Positions 34,401-46,000 of a stretch of 64,000 bases of DNA are shown here, in pieces. Source of the DNA: Pleodorina starrii (Eukaryota; Chlorophyta; Chlorophyceae; Chlamydomonadales; Volvocaceae); NCBI GenBank assembly GCA_030267565.1, contig BRXU01000011.1, positions 1,230,501 to 1,294,500 on the forward strand, given 5' to 3'. The position numbers and the translations under genes are program-made. Numbering within the stretch: the stretch's first letter is position 1; every line of letters begins with the position of its first letter. Under the pieces are notes generated by a model. That model did no database searches. It was not told where the DNA came from and saw nothing but the letters and a program-made list of their open reading frames with translations.

Positions 34401-35443
34401 GGGGCGGTTGGGGCGGCAGTGGCCGGAGGCAGCGGAGGCGGAGGCGGAGCGGGATGGGAGGCAGCGGAGGCGGCGGAGGCAGCGGAGGCGGCGGGAGGTG
34501 AAGGCGGCGACGACTTGAGATGCGCTCGGCTGCGGTGGGTACCGTAACTTGATGGGCGGCTGAGGGGGGACGTGGCGGGTGGGGCGTCGGAACGTCTTTG
34601 AGTTCTGGGTCTGAGAGGGGACTGGAAGGGGGGCAGAGGGCAGGGGATGAAGGTCGGAAGGCGGGGACCGGGTTCGGACATATCGTATCAATATGCCGTA
34701 TCGTGCCACCCCGTGCCGCGTGTGGTCTTTGCCTGTACCGCAGGCAACTCGGCCTGTACGTTCTGCCAGCGCAAGGCGCCGGCGGCGGGCGCAGCAGCGG
34801 CGGAAGCTGCAAAGCTGACGAGTGGCGGCAGTCGGGGGCCGCCGGCACCGGCGACGGCATTGTGCGCGAGGCGGCGCAGTCTTCGCCCTCGTCAGGCGAC
34901 TGGCAGGTTGAGGTCTGGGCCAAGGAGGACGGGGCGGCGGTCGGGGGCCCGAGGGCGGAACACCCAGGGAGATTGGGCCACGCCGGGCCCTGGGCGCAGC
35001 TGCAGCAGCAGCCGGAGCAGCAGGGGGAGGAGGAGCAGGGGGGTGGGGAGGCTGAGGGGGAAGGGGAGGACATGTGGGTCGGGGTGGCCGATGAAGGTGA
35101 GGTCGCGGTCGTCGAGGCGGCGGGGGTAGCGATGCCACCAGCTGCAGGCGCGGCCATGGCCGTAAGCGAGGAAAGGGCCAGCGGCAGCTGCGGCGGCGGT
35201 GAGGTTTCTGCGGGGCCGGCGGCGACGGGTCGACCGCTGCTGCTGTGGTTCCCTAGTACGTCAGCGGCGCTCATAGCGGCGCAGTATGCATCATTTGCGA
35301 CGGGTGTCGTACGGTTCCGGAGCGTGGCGCAGCTGGAGGCGGCGTTGGGCGGGTTAGCGGAGTACGTGGGTGAAAGGATGAGCGAGCTTCGGAGGGAGCT
35401 GCCGATCTGGGTGACCCTAGGCTCAATGTTATCGGGAGATTGA
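31456..35443 (+). CDS. 2-oxoglutarate/Fe(II)-dependent oxygenase
   Basis: Seven phase-matched exons give 698 residues: 31456-31815, 32004-32093, 32434-32567, 32707-32794, 33344-33505, 33972-34534, 34744-35443. The N-terminus is acidic and disordered (DDDGDEDDDDD). The double-stranded beta-helix core holds the metal triad: SLGWHHDANR supplies H190 and D192, and NVHCVEEV supplies H250. R260 in GERCTLTCWFS binds the 2-oxoglutarate carboxylate. The spacing and wording match the plant prolyl-hydroxylase-like 2OG oxygenases of the OGFOD3/At1g22950 kind, whose substrates are unknown. The C-terminal ~420 residues are mostly Gly/Ala/Ser-rich, but CARLRQLGLYVLPAQG at an exon junction and the ordered tail (LLLWFPSTSAALIAAQYASF) look conserved-like. 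Introns 2, 4 and 5 each carry a copy of a dispersed repeat. Confidence 0.85.
32156..32194 (+). repeat. dispersed ~35-bp repeat, copy B
   Basis: The best match to the consensus, in intron 2 of the 2OG-oxygenase gene: CCGTCCCTTCGCTGCGGTAT, then TCTTCTTTTCTTACCC. Confidence 0.8.
32289..32320. repeat. (AAG)n microsatellite
   Basis: About ten AAG units in intron 2 of the 2OG-oxygenase gene, roughly 110 bases before the exon 3 acceptor. Confidence 0.9.
33268..33300 (-). repeat. dispersed ~35-bp repeat, copy C
   Basis: Inverse-orientation partial copy in intron 4 of the 2OG-oxygenase gene. The - strand reads GTCGCTGCGGTATCTTCTTT, then TTTGACCCCC. Confidence 0.75.
33660..33705 (-). repeat. dispersed ~35-bp repeat, copy D
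   Basis: Inverse-orientation copy in intron 5 of the 2OG-oxygenase gene. The - strand reads CCGTCCCTTCGCTGCGTTAT, then CTTCTTTTTTACCCCC. Confidence 0.8.
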
Positions 35444-36007
35444 ACACACTGTGCCATTTTACACCGTGCCATTTTACTCGTGCTTCTATAATTCAGTCCC
35501 CTGGAGCGGTCATGAAAAGCTGACCTAGTTGTTTAACGCATTTCAGTGGGTTCGTGGCCGAACTCCCTGCCGCAGCTGTCCACTCTCATCTGTCTTAGCG
35601 CGATGTCCCCAGAAGACCGAAGATGAGTAGAGATTTTGTACTTTTTGAACAGTCTAATGCTGAGTCATCCGTGCTTCTCGCCAAAACGCGCGCATGACAT
35701 GCTCAGCCGACAACCGAAAATCCGAATCAAGCCTTTCCGAGGTTACACAAGCCAGGCGGGAGTCGGGAAAATGAGCTCGCGAGCTGACAAGCAGTCATCC
35801 TCGTCTAGTACTGTACAAACCACACATATTCTTCTCGAACACTCAATTACGAGCTCCTCTCATACAAGTGGATGCTCGCAAGATTCACACATAGTCACGG
35901 CTCATGGAAAAACCCCGAGCCTTGGCTTGAACCCCTCATCAAGCCAACACACCATACCCTACACCGCGCACGACACACACTCATACAGGAACCGGTATTC
36001 CGGATCC
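35444..36007. other. 3' UTRs of convergent oxygenase and psaL genes
   Basis: The right portion is the psaL 3' UTR, ending near TGTAA at 35747-35743 on the - strand. The left part would be the oxygenase 3' UTR, though no TGTAA is found there. No coding signal. Confidence 0.5.
35743..35747 (-). terminator. TGTAA polyadenylation signal for psaL
   Basis: First TGTAA on the - strand after the psaL stop codon, about 260 bases downstream. Confidence 0.55.
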
Positions 36008-37284
36008 TTACGAGTAGTACGGCAGGATCTGGGTGCAGACGTAGGCCCACGCAACGCCGGCCTCACCGCCGACCAGGAAGCCGGCAGCGAACTCAGCCCA
36101 CTGAAAATTAGGGGAACGGGAGGGGGAGGGGAAGAAGGTTTGATTAACACCCGGAAGTCCATGCACTGTATTCAAGAGTGGTCTCCATGAGGGTCTCCAG
36201 AGGGGCCGAATCCGGGGATGCGCCCCCTCCGTGTGTGACAGAACGCAAGAAACCATTCTATAATCCATGCATATCCTCCCGTCACCCGAAGGTACGACAA
36301 TAGTACGGCTAAACATCCATGGCTCTAATTCGCATACTGTGATGAAAGGCGTCAGGGTGCGCGGGGCAATACTTACCCCGTCAGCGGAGAACAGCGGGTC
36401 GCGGGCGACGCTGCGGCCCGAGAGCGTCTTCACGCCCAGCTTGGGCGCCGACTGGAACTGGGCCGAGCCGTAGACGGACAGGCACAGCGACAGGATGAGC
36501 ACCAGGCCGGCAGCCGACAGGGAGCCGGCAACCTCAGCGACCTCCGGCACGTTGCGCAGCGGGCCCAGCTGTGGGAAACAAAACGAAAAAACTTGATGAT
36601 CTCAGCGCAACCATGTCGAGCCTCGCCTTGCATGCTTATGCGGTAGTAGAGGTCGTCGAACGATCGGCAAGCAAAACACTCCAACGCAAAGCATACAGCT
36701 GATCCATGCATAGGCTGTGACTGATTTAACATTTAATTCATTGCATCCATGTTGCTTTTTTGACGGCCTGACCGCCGATGAACCAGAGACGGACGTCAAC
36801 ATAAACAGCGCACGATAAGCTGAATCGCTGTGAGAGCTGCAACGGCTGAAAGAAATGGAGTTGCACTCGCCTTGATGAAGGGGCCAGCGAGCAGGAAGCC
36901 GTGCGCAAGGCCAATCTCCACGCCGCGCAGCAGCGGGGCAACGCCAGTGCGGTAGGCCGGCAGGTTGCTCAGGTAGGTGGCGACGATCGGGGCCGAAGTC
37001 ACGGGGGTCTCCAGCATGCCCACGAACGGGTCGCCGTTGACGGGGCTGATCACCTGGGCCTGCACACCAGTAAGCCCCGAGGGATTGCGTCGACTCTCAA
37101 CTCCATAGCTGACTACTGAGACATGCTGGTATTAATGTTGCTAAGAATCTTCTCTATCTACCTTCTTGGGGGCCTCGGCCATCGCGACGACGCGCAGGGA
37201 AGCCGCGCGGCCCAGGCCCAGGGGAACCTGGCGCCGGGCGGTGGTGGCGCGCAGGCCGCACGACTGACGCATAGCGACGGCCAT
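36008..37284 (-). CDS. psaL: photosystem I reaction centre subunit XI (PsaL)
   Basis: Four exons give 198 residues: 37284-37162, 37059-36871, 36568-36377, 36100-36008. The first exon is an Arg/Ala-rich chloroplast transit peptide ([20 protein letters not shown]) ending near [10 protein letters not shown]. The mature part matches green-algal PsaL closely: [39 protein letters not shown], then two more membrane helices ([19 protein letters not shown] and [18 protein letters not shown]) and the end CTQILPYYS. PsaL lies on the side of photosystem I where it docks subunits and takes part in state-transition binding of LHCII. Intron 2 begins with GC, not GT: exon 2 ends AAG at 36871 and the next bases are GCGAGTGC. 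Only this junction keeps the conserved sequence [12 protein letters not shown]. Confidence 0.97.
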
Positions 37285-40200
37285 TTTCGTTCAGTTGGTG
37301 AATGTAGGAGCTGGACCAAATTGCCTGTGTGCGCGGTGCGAGCTTAAGCGAAAACATCTGGCTTGTCGTATCGAGACCTGTACGGCGGAGAGATCCCGGT
37401 CTGAGGAATGAATTCGAGGATGTTTGCATATGGAAATGATAACATCACATACTGGTCTAGATTGATGCCATTAGGCTAGAGCGAGTTCCGATTGCGCGTG
37501 CCCGCTTGGATGATCAACTGTGGTAGCGATTTGCTAGCGGCCCTCTAAATTGTGTTACTACAGCAAGCTGAGATAGTGTGAACTTTAAAAATTTCAAAAG
37601 ATAGTTTATTTCAAAATACAAGGGTCGCGACCCCAGGGTCTCGCGCAATTCACATCCTTGTACACGGCCGTTCAAATCGTTTCAGTCGCTCAAGGCCAGG
37701 CCGCAACGTCAGGTCATGCCCTGCGGCCTTGAGGCCAGGAGATGACGCTCCGCTTTCCCTGAATGCGGCAGCATACCGCGTCATAGTGCATCCGCCCACC
37801 GGGCGGCTGTTGGGGAACACCAGGGGGGGCCGAAGGCGCTTGCGTCCACGTCTAGGCGTCGCATGTGGAGGCTGTTTGCAACAGGGCGCGTAGTGCTCGC
37901 AAGCCAGTAGCGATTGGTGACGGCTGGGTGCGCAGCGTTGGTTTGTTACTGGGCCAGCCAGGTACCATCTTCAGAACGCGACGGTTGTGAAGACGCGCTG
38001 GGGGGCCCGCTGTTGGGGGAGGGGAGCGGGGCTGCGAAATCTTGTCCAAACCGCTGGTTGCGCCGTCCCACCCCATACGAGCTCCCAACAGCAGTGCGCA
38101 TAATCCGACGAAAGTGGGTTGCCCTCTCTTTGAGACGTTTTTCGTTTTCCATTATTCCCGTTACGTGGGCAGGCAGTGAAGTGCCCGCCGCAGCGCAGCG
38201 GGCGCCAGCTCAGTCCCCCGCCACAAACATCAGGGTTTGAGCAATGTTAGAAAGCCCCCCCCCTCCTTACCGCTGCCAACCATCGCGAGAGATGGATGCC
38301 CGAGCGCAGCCCTGCGGCATCGTGGGCGCGGAAAGGTGCAGGCTGCGCTGCCCCGGACCGAGGCTTCCACCGCCCCCGCACCACACGACAACAACGCACG
38401 ACCCAAATCAAAAGTCCAAAACCCGACCTTATTGTTACCTCTAAGCTGTGGAATCGAGCACACCGCTCAAAACATCGCTAATCCGATCCGAACCTTCTGT
38501 CGTCGGGTCAGCCTCTGGCTCTGCAAGCCAACCTCCTGATTGCAACCTCCCGACCTCGAAAGGCAGTAGGCACAAGAAAAAAACCAATGATGGCAAGAGG
38601 GCAAGACGGCGGGTTGCGGGTCGCACAGCAAGCACACAAAAATACATACACACGTGGCTCGTTGTTCGGCCCCTGCTGGGCGGCGTCTCACCCCATCCGC
38701 AACACGAGAGCTCCGCTCCGAAACCGTAGGCACCAAGCCGTCTACAGGCGGGCCAGGCCCCCGTCCCCCAGCCTGTTGCCCCCCGCCCGCCTCCATCTGG
38801 TCTGGTCTTCTTCCCGAGCTGACCCCCCGGGTTCTTTGACGGGTCAGTGCACACAGCAGACGGGGCGCTGGATGGCGCCTAGATGGAGATTGCGCCTTTG
38901 CGCCCAGGCGAGCACCCGCCCCCTCACAGAGGGCGCCGCAGCGCTGCTGGCAAAGCCGCCCTCGAAAGCCGGCCTGGACGACGCACCGCGCTGACTCGAA
39001 GCCGGCGCCAAGCCAACCCACATGGCACAGACGCGGCTCACGTTGCTGGCCGCCGCCACCGTCCGAATGCGTGCGTGCGTGCGGAAGGTGGGTGGGTTGC
39101 CCAACACGACACGACATGACAGGATGCACACCGCTGCCTGCGACCCGCACACTGGTTAAAAACAGTGTGCGCACGCACATGCACACGCGCGGGGCCCCGG
39201 ACGGCGCCGGTGTTCTTCCGTCTAGGTAACCCCACCCGGGTCACCTGGCCCAGGCACTACAGCCGCGGCCTCATGCGCCGCACCAGCACCGCACTCCGCC
39301 GACCGGACGATTGACGCGCCGGTTCACCCGATCACAGACTCCCATCCTTCCCCGCCTTCTGGGCGAGAGGCAGGCGCGCGCGCCGCAGCGTAAGCCCCAC
39401 CTGCCCCAATCGGCTACGAGACGACGCTCGCACGACTACGAACCGCATGGCGACCGGAGAAGAGAGCCACGGGCCGACCGCATCCCGCCCTGGTGCGCAC
39501 CGCACCGCACCGTGCGGCGGCGCGCCCAGGCTCGCATCCCGTGCAGCGCAACGCGCCCCTTTCGCCATCTCGCCCCACCCGCGCCTGCCCTCCGCGCCTC
39601 GCACCGCGCAGCTTGCTCCACGGCCGCCCCCTACCACCACCATGACCTACAGTGGACCTCACTTCTATCATTGCTCTCCTTTGCCGCTGTCGCTGCAAAA
39701 CACGATCCTGCTGTCTCTGTCCGCCGCTGTCGTGGTCGCTGTCTCTGCTACCGCGAGCTCCTCTGCGGCTGCGGCTGATGATGAGGATGAGGTTGCGCTT
39801 CGCCACCGCCCAGCCGAGTCGCTCACGTGCCTCCCCCAATCGGTACCAAGCACATGGGGTGCTGCTGGCCCCCCACCCCACCCACCCCATCCACCCACCC
39901 ACCACTGCCAATGTGCACACAGACCCTGCCACCGAAACCCAACCCCATTCCCCCGTCCCCACTCCCACCCCCGCACCACGCACCGCCAAGCGACACACAC
40001 ACACACGCACCTGCAAGCACTGTCGTCACGAGGTACTTTCGCCACGGGGCCGCGCAGACAGCGCACCGGGCAGCAGCCCGCACACTCCACCACCACCACC
40101 CAGCCCCCTCCCAAGCGAGTCGCCAGCCTACCGCGGCCCGCCCCATCCCGAGCTCCACGAGTTTCGATCCGCGATACGGTGCCGGCGAAATGCCACCGCG

Positions 40201-40952
40201 CCTGCCGTCGGCGCCCGCGCGCCTCAACCTGCGCCCAAGCCACACGCGCCGTGCAGCACCCCAACCAGGTCCTACCTGCCCCATGCCCCTCTGTGCCCAC
40301 CTCCCGCCCAGCACCCGTGTCCGCCCTACCCCTCGCCTCCACCTGCACCTCCGCCCCCACGCGAACGAAATGCCTCTCACCTAACGGCGGGCAGCACCCC
40401 GCACCCGCATCCGCACCCAAGCCATGCAAAATGCAGTGCTTGAAAAAGCCCAACTCACGCCGTCACGCGCCAAGCCCATCTCAGGCGTCCATCCCCCAGG
40501 GCTGCGCTCACTGCGGCCTGGACCCCTCCCCTCCTCTTCTCTTCGGCCTCCAACCTCCGGACCCCACCAGCACCGCCTCATCCATCCCCAGGGCGGCGAC
40601 AGCGCAAGGCAGAAGCGCCAACCGACCGCAGGAACGCGGCACGGGCCGATGCGTCCCTCCCGGCTGGCCTGCACTGCACTGCACTGCACAGGGTCCTCGC
40701 TACGCAGGTCGCCCAAGCGCAGACGGGCACCCGTGCATCATGTCTGCACCTCCTCCCCGCCTGCACCTCACGTGTTGCCCACGTGTCTCCCCCACATGCC
40801 CCCTCCGCGTCCTCTGTGTTCCATCTTCTCCACGCCGCCCGATGCAGCCCGTGTGTCTAGACCTCGCGACCTAGACAGCGACGGAAACTGAGACCAGACC
40901 ACACCCCAACCCGGGCTTTGCTTGCCGCGACACCACGGGGCAAAATAAAATA

Positions 40953-41022
<70 letters not shown>

Positions 41023-43097
41023 CGAGCCATTATTGTGAAGCAAGTGCGCAAGCGGGCAGCGGCGTGGGCAAGTGGGCAGCAACAAGGAACGGGACAGGCC
41101 GCCCCCTGCGGGTCGCCCGCCACCACGCGCCGCCCCGCTCGGCGGCAAGCCGCGAAGGGGCCCGCTGGGAAAAGAACTTGTCGAGCTAGAGCTTCGAGCC
41201 GGCAAGCCACTGTCCCCCTGACCGAACGCAGATAGCCCCGCCCTTGCCTTGCCTTGTCCCGCTTCCCTGCTCGCCTGCTGCGTGAGCCAACCAGCAAGAG
41301 ACTGCCGGCATCTTGCGCCCGCCTCCCTCCCCGCGACCCCGCCCCAAAGAGAGGGCCGCAGCCCACAAACTCCTACACCACCACCACCACCACCACTACC
41401 ACCACCACCGTATTACCATGCGAGGCGGACGAGACCACGGACGGGACGCCGCCCCGGTGGGGGCTAGCGCCCGGCCGCGCCCCGAACGCCCAAGCGCACA
41501 CGCGCAGAGCCCTGCTGGGAGTCCGCACGCGCGGGCAGCGCCGAGCAGCAAGCGCGGACATGCCAATGCAACGTCGCAAAAGGGGGCCGCGCCACGCGGC
41601 GCCACGCGGCGCCGGGGGCGGCGGGGTGCCCAGAACACCGCGGCGGTCGCCGCGTCGCGGCCACGCCCACTGGCGCGCCCCGTACCGCGGCAATGGCGAC
41701 AGCGTCGCCAGGACCCCAATGCGATGCGATTCCCCCCAAGTTCGCTTTCGTGGGGGATAGGTGCGAGTGCGGGCGCGGATCATCTTCGCCGCCTGCACTT
41801 CGCCCCTTTAGGCGCGGACGGAAAAGAAGCGGCGGGCGGAGAGACGCCAGCAGGAAAAAAACGACTAGTATCTCGAGCGATCAAACAAATGAACCGCCAA
41901 GCGAACATGCATTGCCGGGCCGATCCGAAGACCCGCCCGGCGGTGGCGACCAGCGGACCAGGACAGGGCTTCCCCCCCTCTGCCTAGCCCCTCCCCGCCC
42001 GGCACCGCCGTTACTCGCTCGCCCACCAGCAAGCCTCTCGATCCTCCGTTATTCCCAGTGTCGTGTCGTGTCGTCGCAATCTCTTAAATCATCTCGAGCC
42101 TGCCGTACACGGCACCGAAACCACCCTACCGTACCCCACTCCGCGCCCACCACGGCGCCAACAACGCTCGCCTTCCCTCGCCACGCGTGCCAAACTACCA
42201 CCTACACCTGAAAAACTATAAAATCCGAACGGCTTAACTACCCGTTTTGCGGGTCAGCAGGTGACACGTCGGCTGCTCACGATTGGTCAGGCGCCAATGC
42301 CGGCAGCGACAACGGCCGCACAAAAGCCAGTGCAGCGAAGCAACGACCGAAGACACGCCCCATTTACGCACCCCATTTCCACGGTCCCTGAGAAGCGCTT
42401 GGTGCAGCTCGGAGCGCCGGAGTCCGTCCGATACCAGGCAATGGATAAAACGCGTTTCTCGAAACACAAATGGACTGGGACTGGGTTTCGCCCTCGGGAG
42501 CTCCCTCTCGATCCCGGCCCTCCGCCGCGCGGCCGGCTGGGCAGGGTGAGCCTGCCCCAGGCCCCCAGGCGAGGCGGCCCCCCTCCGCCTTCCAATAAAA
42601 TCCGAGGCGCTGCCTGCCCGCCCTCTCCTCCCGCGCACGCGACCGCGCGGCGAGCCACACGCCGCCCTGCCAGTCAGCCACTCCCTCCACGGGCAGCCCC
42701 GGCAGCATGCGCGAGAGCGCGACGCGGTCACACCCTACCCCCTCGCCGCCGCGGCCACCACACCAAACCCGCTGGCCACAGCCATGACTCCCCCCCCCAC
42801 GCGTTGCCAACACGTCCCCGACAAGTCGCCAGCAAGCCTGGCATCGCCAACACGCCCGGCAAACAACGCCAGGTATCTGGAGCCTTAGCAGGCGCGGCAG
42901 GAGCCCTGCCCGCCCTGCCTGCGCCTGCGTTGGCGTCTGCGCAAGGGCTGGCGCGATGGGGCCGGCACCAGGGCCGTGGGCCGGCGGAGCGCGTTCCCAG
43001 CCAAGCGTGGCTGAGGCAACCAGCGGTGCCGAGGTGCCCAGATAAGAGGTGCCGTGGCGCCGAGGCGGCGGTGGTGGCGGCCGCGCTCGCTCCGCCG
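37285..43097. other. 5.8-kb interval without a convincing gene
   Basis: The left ~300 bases are the psaL promoter and leader, followed by an AT-rich patch (37560-37620) and a 12-bp palindrome GGGTCGCGACCC (37622-37633). From ~38.2 to 43.0 kb the + strand is C-rich with A-rich spacers. It holds long but low-complexity overlapping ORFs on both strands (for example + 39447-40874), with no domain and no phase-consistent splicing. Part of the right side should be the 3' UTR of the kinase gene, but I found no TGTAA on its strand. Simple repeats include (CTG)22 and (CCA)n (41377-41410). Confidence 0.4.
40954..41020. repeat. (CTG)22 trinucleotide tract
   Basis: An uninterrupted CTG/CAG run of about 22 units. 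In one frame it would encode poly-Leu and on the other strand poly-Gln or poly-Ser, but no supported gene spans it. Confidence 0.97.
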
Positions 43098-46000
43098 CTA
43101 CAAGTCCGCGATGCCCTCCTCCGACGTGCCGCCGCCACGGCTGGCGTTGATGGAGTGTATTGTGTTGAGCACCCCCAGCATCATGGACTGCGGGTCCGGC
43201 CCCCTGCTGGCACCCCCCGTGGACAACAGCCCCAGCGCCCGCGCAGGCACGACAGCGGCGCCGCTGCTGCCCCGCGCCGTCGCCAGGCGCGCCGCGCTCG
43301 ACGACCCGTGGGACGGTGAGACGACGCTGCCGCCGCCGCCGGCGGCGCTGGTCGTCGCCGCCTCCGGCGACGGCGGCGGCGGCGGCGCCGCCGCCGCGGC
43401 TGGCTTCGGCTGCAACGTCGACGGGCTGATGTCACGGCGGGTGCCGACGCTGCCGCCGTGGCCGCTGCGGTTGCGCAGCGACGCCTGGCCGGCGCTGCCG
43501 TTGCTGCTCTGCGGGTGCGGGTGCGGGTGCGGGTGCTGGTAGTGGAGAGAGTAGGGGTGCAAGTGCTCCCCTCGACGGCCGCCCAGCGTCGACGGCCCCG
43601 CGCCGGCGTCCATGGAGAAGCGCCCCGGCGTGCCGCCGACGGCGGACGCCGGTCCCGGAGGGAAGACCGCGTACGACCCCGAGTCCTCCAGGTACTGCAT
43701 CACCATGAGGTGCTGAGCGGAGAGGCCCGGCGCGGCGGCGACACAGCCAGCGGCGCCCCTGCCGCCGCCCACCGCCTCCGAGATCGAGCTGGCGGTGAGC
43801 GTGACGGAGGCGGCGCTGCCGCCGCCACCGCCGCCGCCGCCGCCCTCGCCGTACATTTGCAGCAGTGCCTTGAAGAAGTTCTCCTCCGTCAGCTTGACGA
43901 CGGTGACGGGGCCGCGCGCGCGCGCCGACACGCGGTGCTTGGCGACGGCGGCGTTGTCCATGCCGATCTCACCGATGACCGAGCCGGGGCCCTTGACCTG
44001 GGGATGTGGCGAAGTGGCGACGTGGCGAGACATATGGGCTTTGGTTTTCAAAGAGCCCTCGACTGCCGGCCGGCCACGTCCGCGCGGGCGGCCACGTCCG
44101 CAACGGAGACACCCGCGGCCGCGGCCGCCCGCGACGCAGCCCGAGAACATCACTAGACTAAGCACAGGTTCCCCCGGTTCCCACACGGCGTAAGCCTCAC
44201 CTCACCAAGCAAGGCCCCACCACCAAGACACACGCGCACGCACACGCACACACACGCGCAGACGCACCTCCACCACATATTCCGCGTTGTCGCCCAGGAG
44301 ATTGCCCTGCATGCGCCGCCGCATCTCGATGGCCTTCACGGCAGGGGTGGCGGGCAGGTGGGCAGGCGGGCAGGCGGGCAAAAAGGTGGGCAGGCAGGCA
44401 GGGAACGGCCGAGGGCCGAGGTCCCGTGCGGCAGGGCAGCGAGCTCAGTTGCTGGAAGCCGTGGCCCCGTGGCCCCGTGGCAGAGGGGCCGGCGGCGACG
44501 CGTGATACGCCGGCAAGGATGCGCGGGCCACCGCGCGGCGGCTGCCGCCTGCCGTACATGCATCCCGTACATTCCGTACACACCTGCTGCCGGTCAATGT
44601 GCAGCTTGCCGTCCACGATGTTCATCGCCTCCGTTATCTGACCCATGTCCGGGTGGTCCAACGTCAGAGACTCGTCCAAGTCCACGGAGAACGATGCGTC
44701 GTGGTCCGCGGGACCCAGCTCGCCGGCGGCGCCACCACCGGCAGCAGCAGCGCCGTGCGGCCAGCCGTGGGCGGCTCCGCCGCCGTGCGCCGCCGCCGCG
44801 GCGGCGCCGCCGTGGCCGTGGCCTTGCGCAGCGTTGGCGCCGCCTGCCCCCGCCCCGGGCCGTTTCAAGTGCTGCGTCAGCTCCACCACTCCCGCCATGA
44901 TCATGTAGACGCAGTGGGCCTCCTCGCCCTCCCTGGAGGACCGAGGGGGCGAGGGGGCGAGGGGGTGCGTGCCGGTGGGTGCGTATCGGTGCGGGTCGAA
45001 GCAGGCAGCAGGCAAGGGGGACAGTTGACCAACGGAGAGGCTGGACGGGCGGAGTGTTGGGGGCTGGGTTCAGGGTCAGGGCCCGCGGGGCGGGGCCGTA
45101 GTCATGGTCATGGTCGGGGATGGGGGCGGGGTCGGGCCAGAAGGTGGTGCTCGCCACCGCGTATGACCCAGTATGCCTGCCCGCTCGCTCGCTCATTGCA
45201 GCACGCCTTCGTTGCCACCTCGGAGCCCTGTGCTCTTGTGTGCACCATGACAGGACGCCGCCGCTGATTCCTCACCACCGCACGCCCGGTGGTACCCGGT
45301 CCCCTGGGCCCCTTACCGCCGTCCCCCCCGCAGCCGCGGCAACGTGCGGCGGGCCCCCATCTCCCCCGCCCCCGGGCCCCCCCTGCACTCACTTGAAGAG
45401 GTACTCCCCCGGCTGACACGTCTTTTCCTGCAGCAGCAGCAGCAGCGGTGGCGGCAATAGCAGCAGCGGCAAGGCACCCGTTGAGAAGCGGATGCGAGCC
45501 AGCGCATGGGATCCAAACCCAACGGGGAAATGGCACACGACGGCGAACGTCACAAAACGATACATAACACACCAGCTGTTGCATGTAATACGAGTTACAT
45601 GTACTACACATCCGGAAAATGTTGAACACCGGTTCCCAGCCCTGCCCGCCTGCAGCGGAGCAAGCGCGCGGTTACGGGGCGGCCCCTGCCGCCGAAACCA
45701 AACCTCCAATCGCCGCAAGGCTCATTGGACGCCGCAACAGAACCTTGAGCCCTGAGCCCCAGACCTCCAATCGCCACGTCCCCCAAACCCCCAGCGCGCT
45801 AACACCGCCTCCATTCGCTGGTGCCGCCTCCATTCCTCCACTGCGGCACCCTACGTATCACCACTCCCTCCCTCCCTCCCCGGCCCCGCACCTGCGGCAC
45901 CGTGACCCTCTTGCGGATTACCGGTACACCCCCCCGGCCCCCCCCCGGGGAGACGCGCACCTTGAGCCTGGCACGCACGAGCGACACGAGCGAGGAGCGG

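Noticed and set aside
33228..35138. 636-codon - strand ORF
   Set aside because: It is antisense to the 2OG-oxygenase exons and introns and consists of Pro/Arg/Ser low-complexity translation; the + strand has the catalytic motifs.
39447..40874. 475-codon + strand ORF
   Set aside because: It is Pro/His/Thr/Arg-rich low-complexity sequence with an equally long open frame on the other strand (39668-40453), no domain and no splice logic. Absence of stops is explained by C-rich composition.
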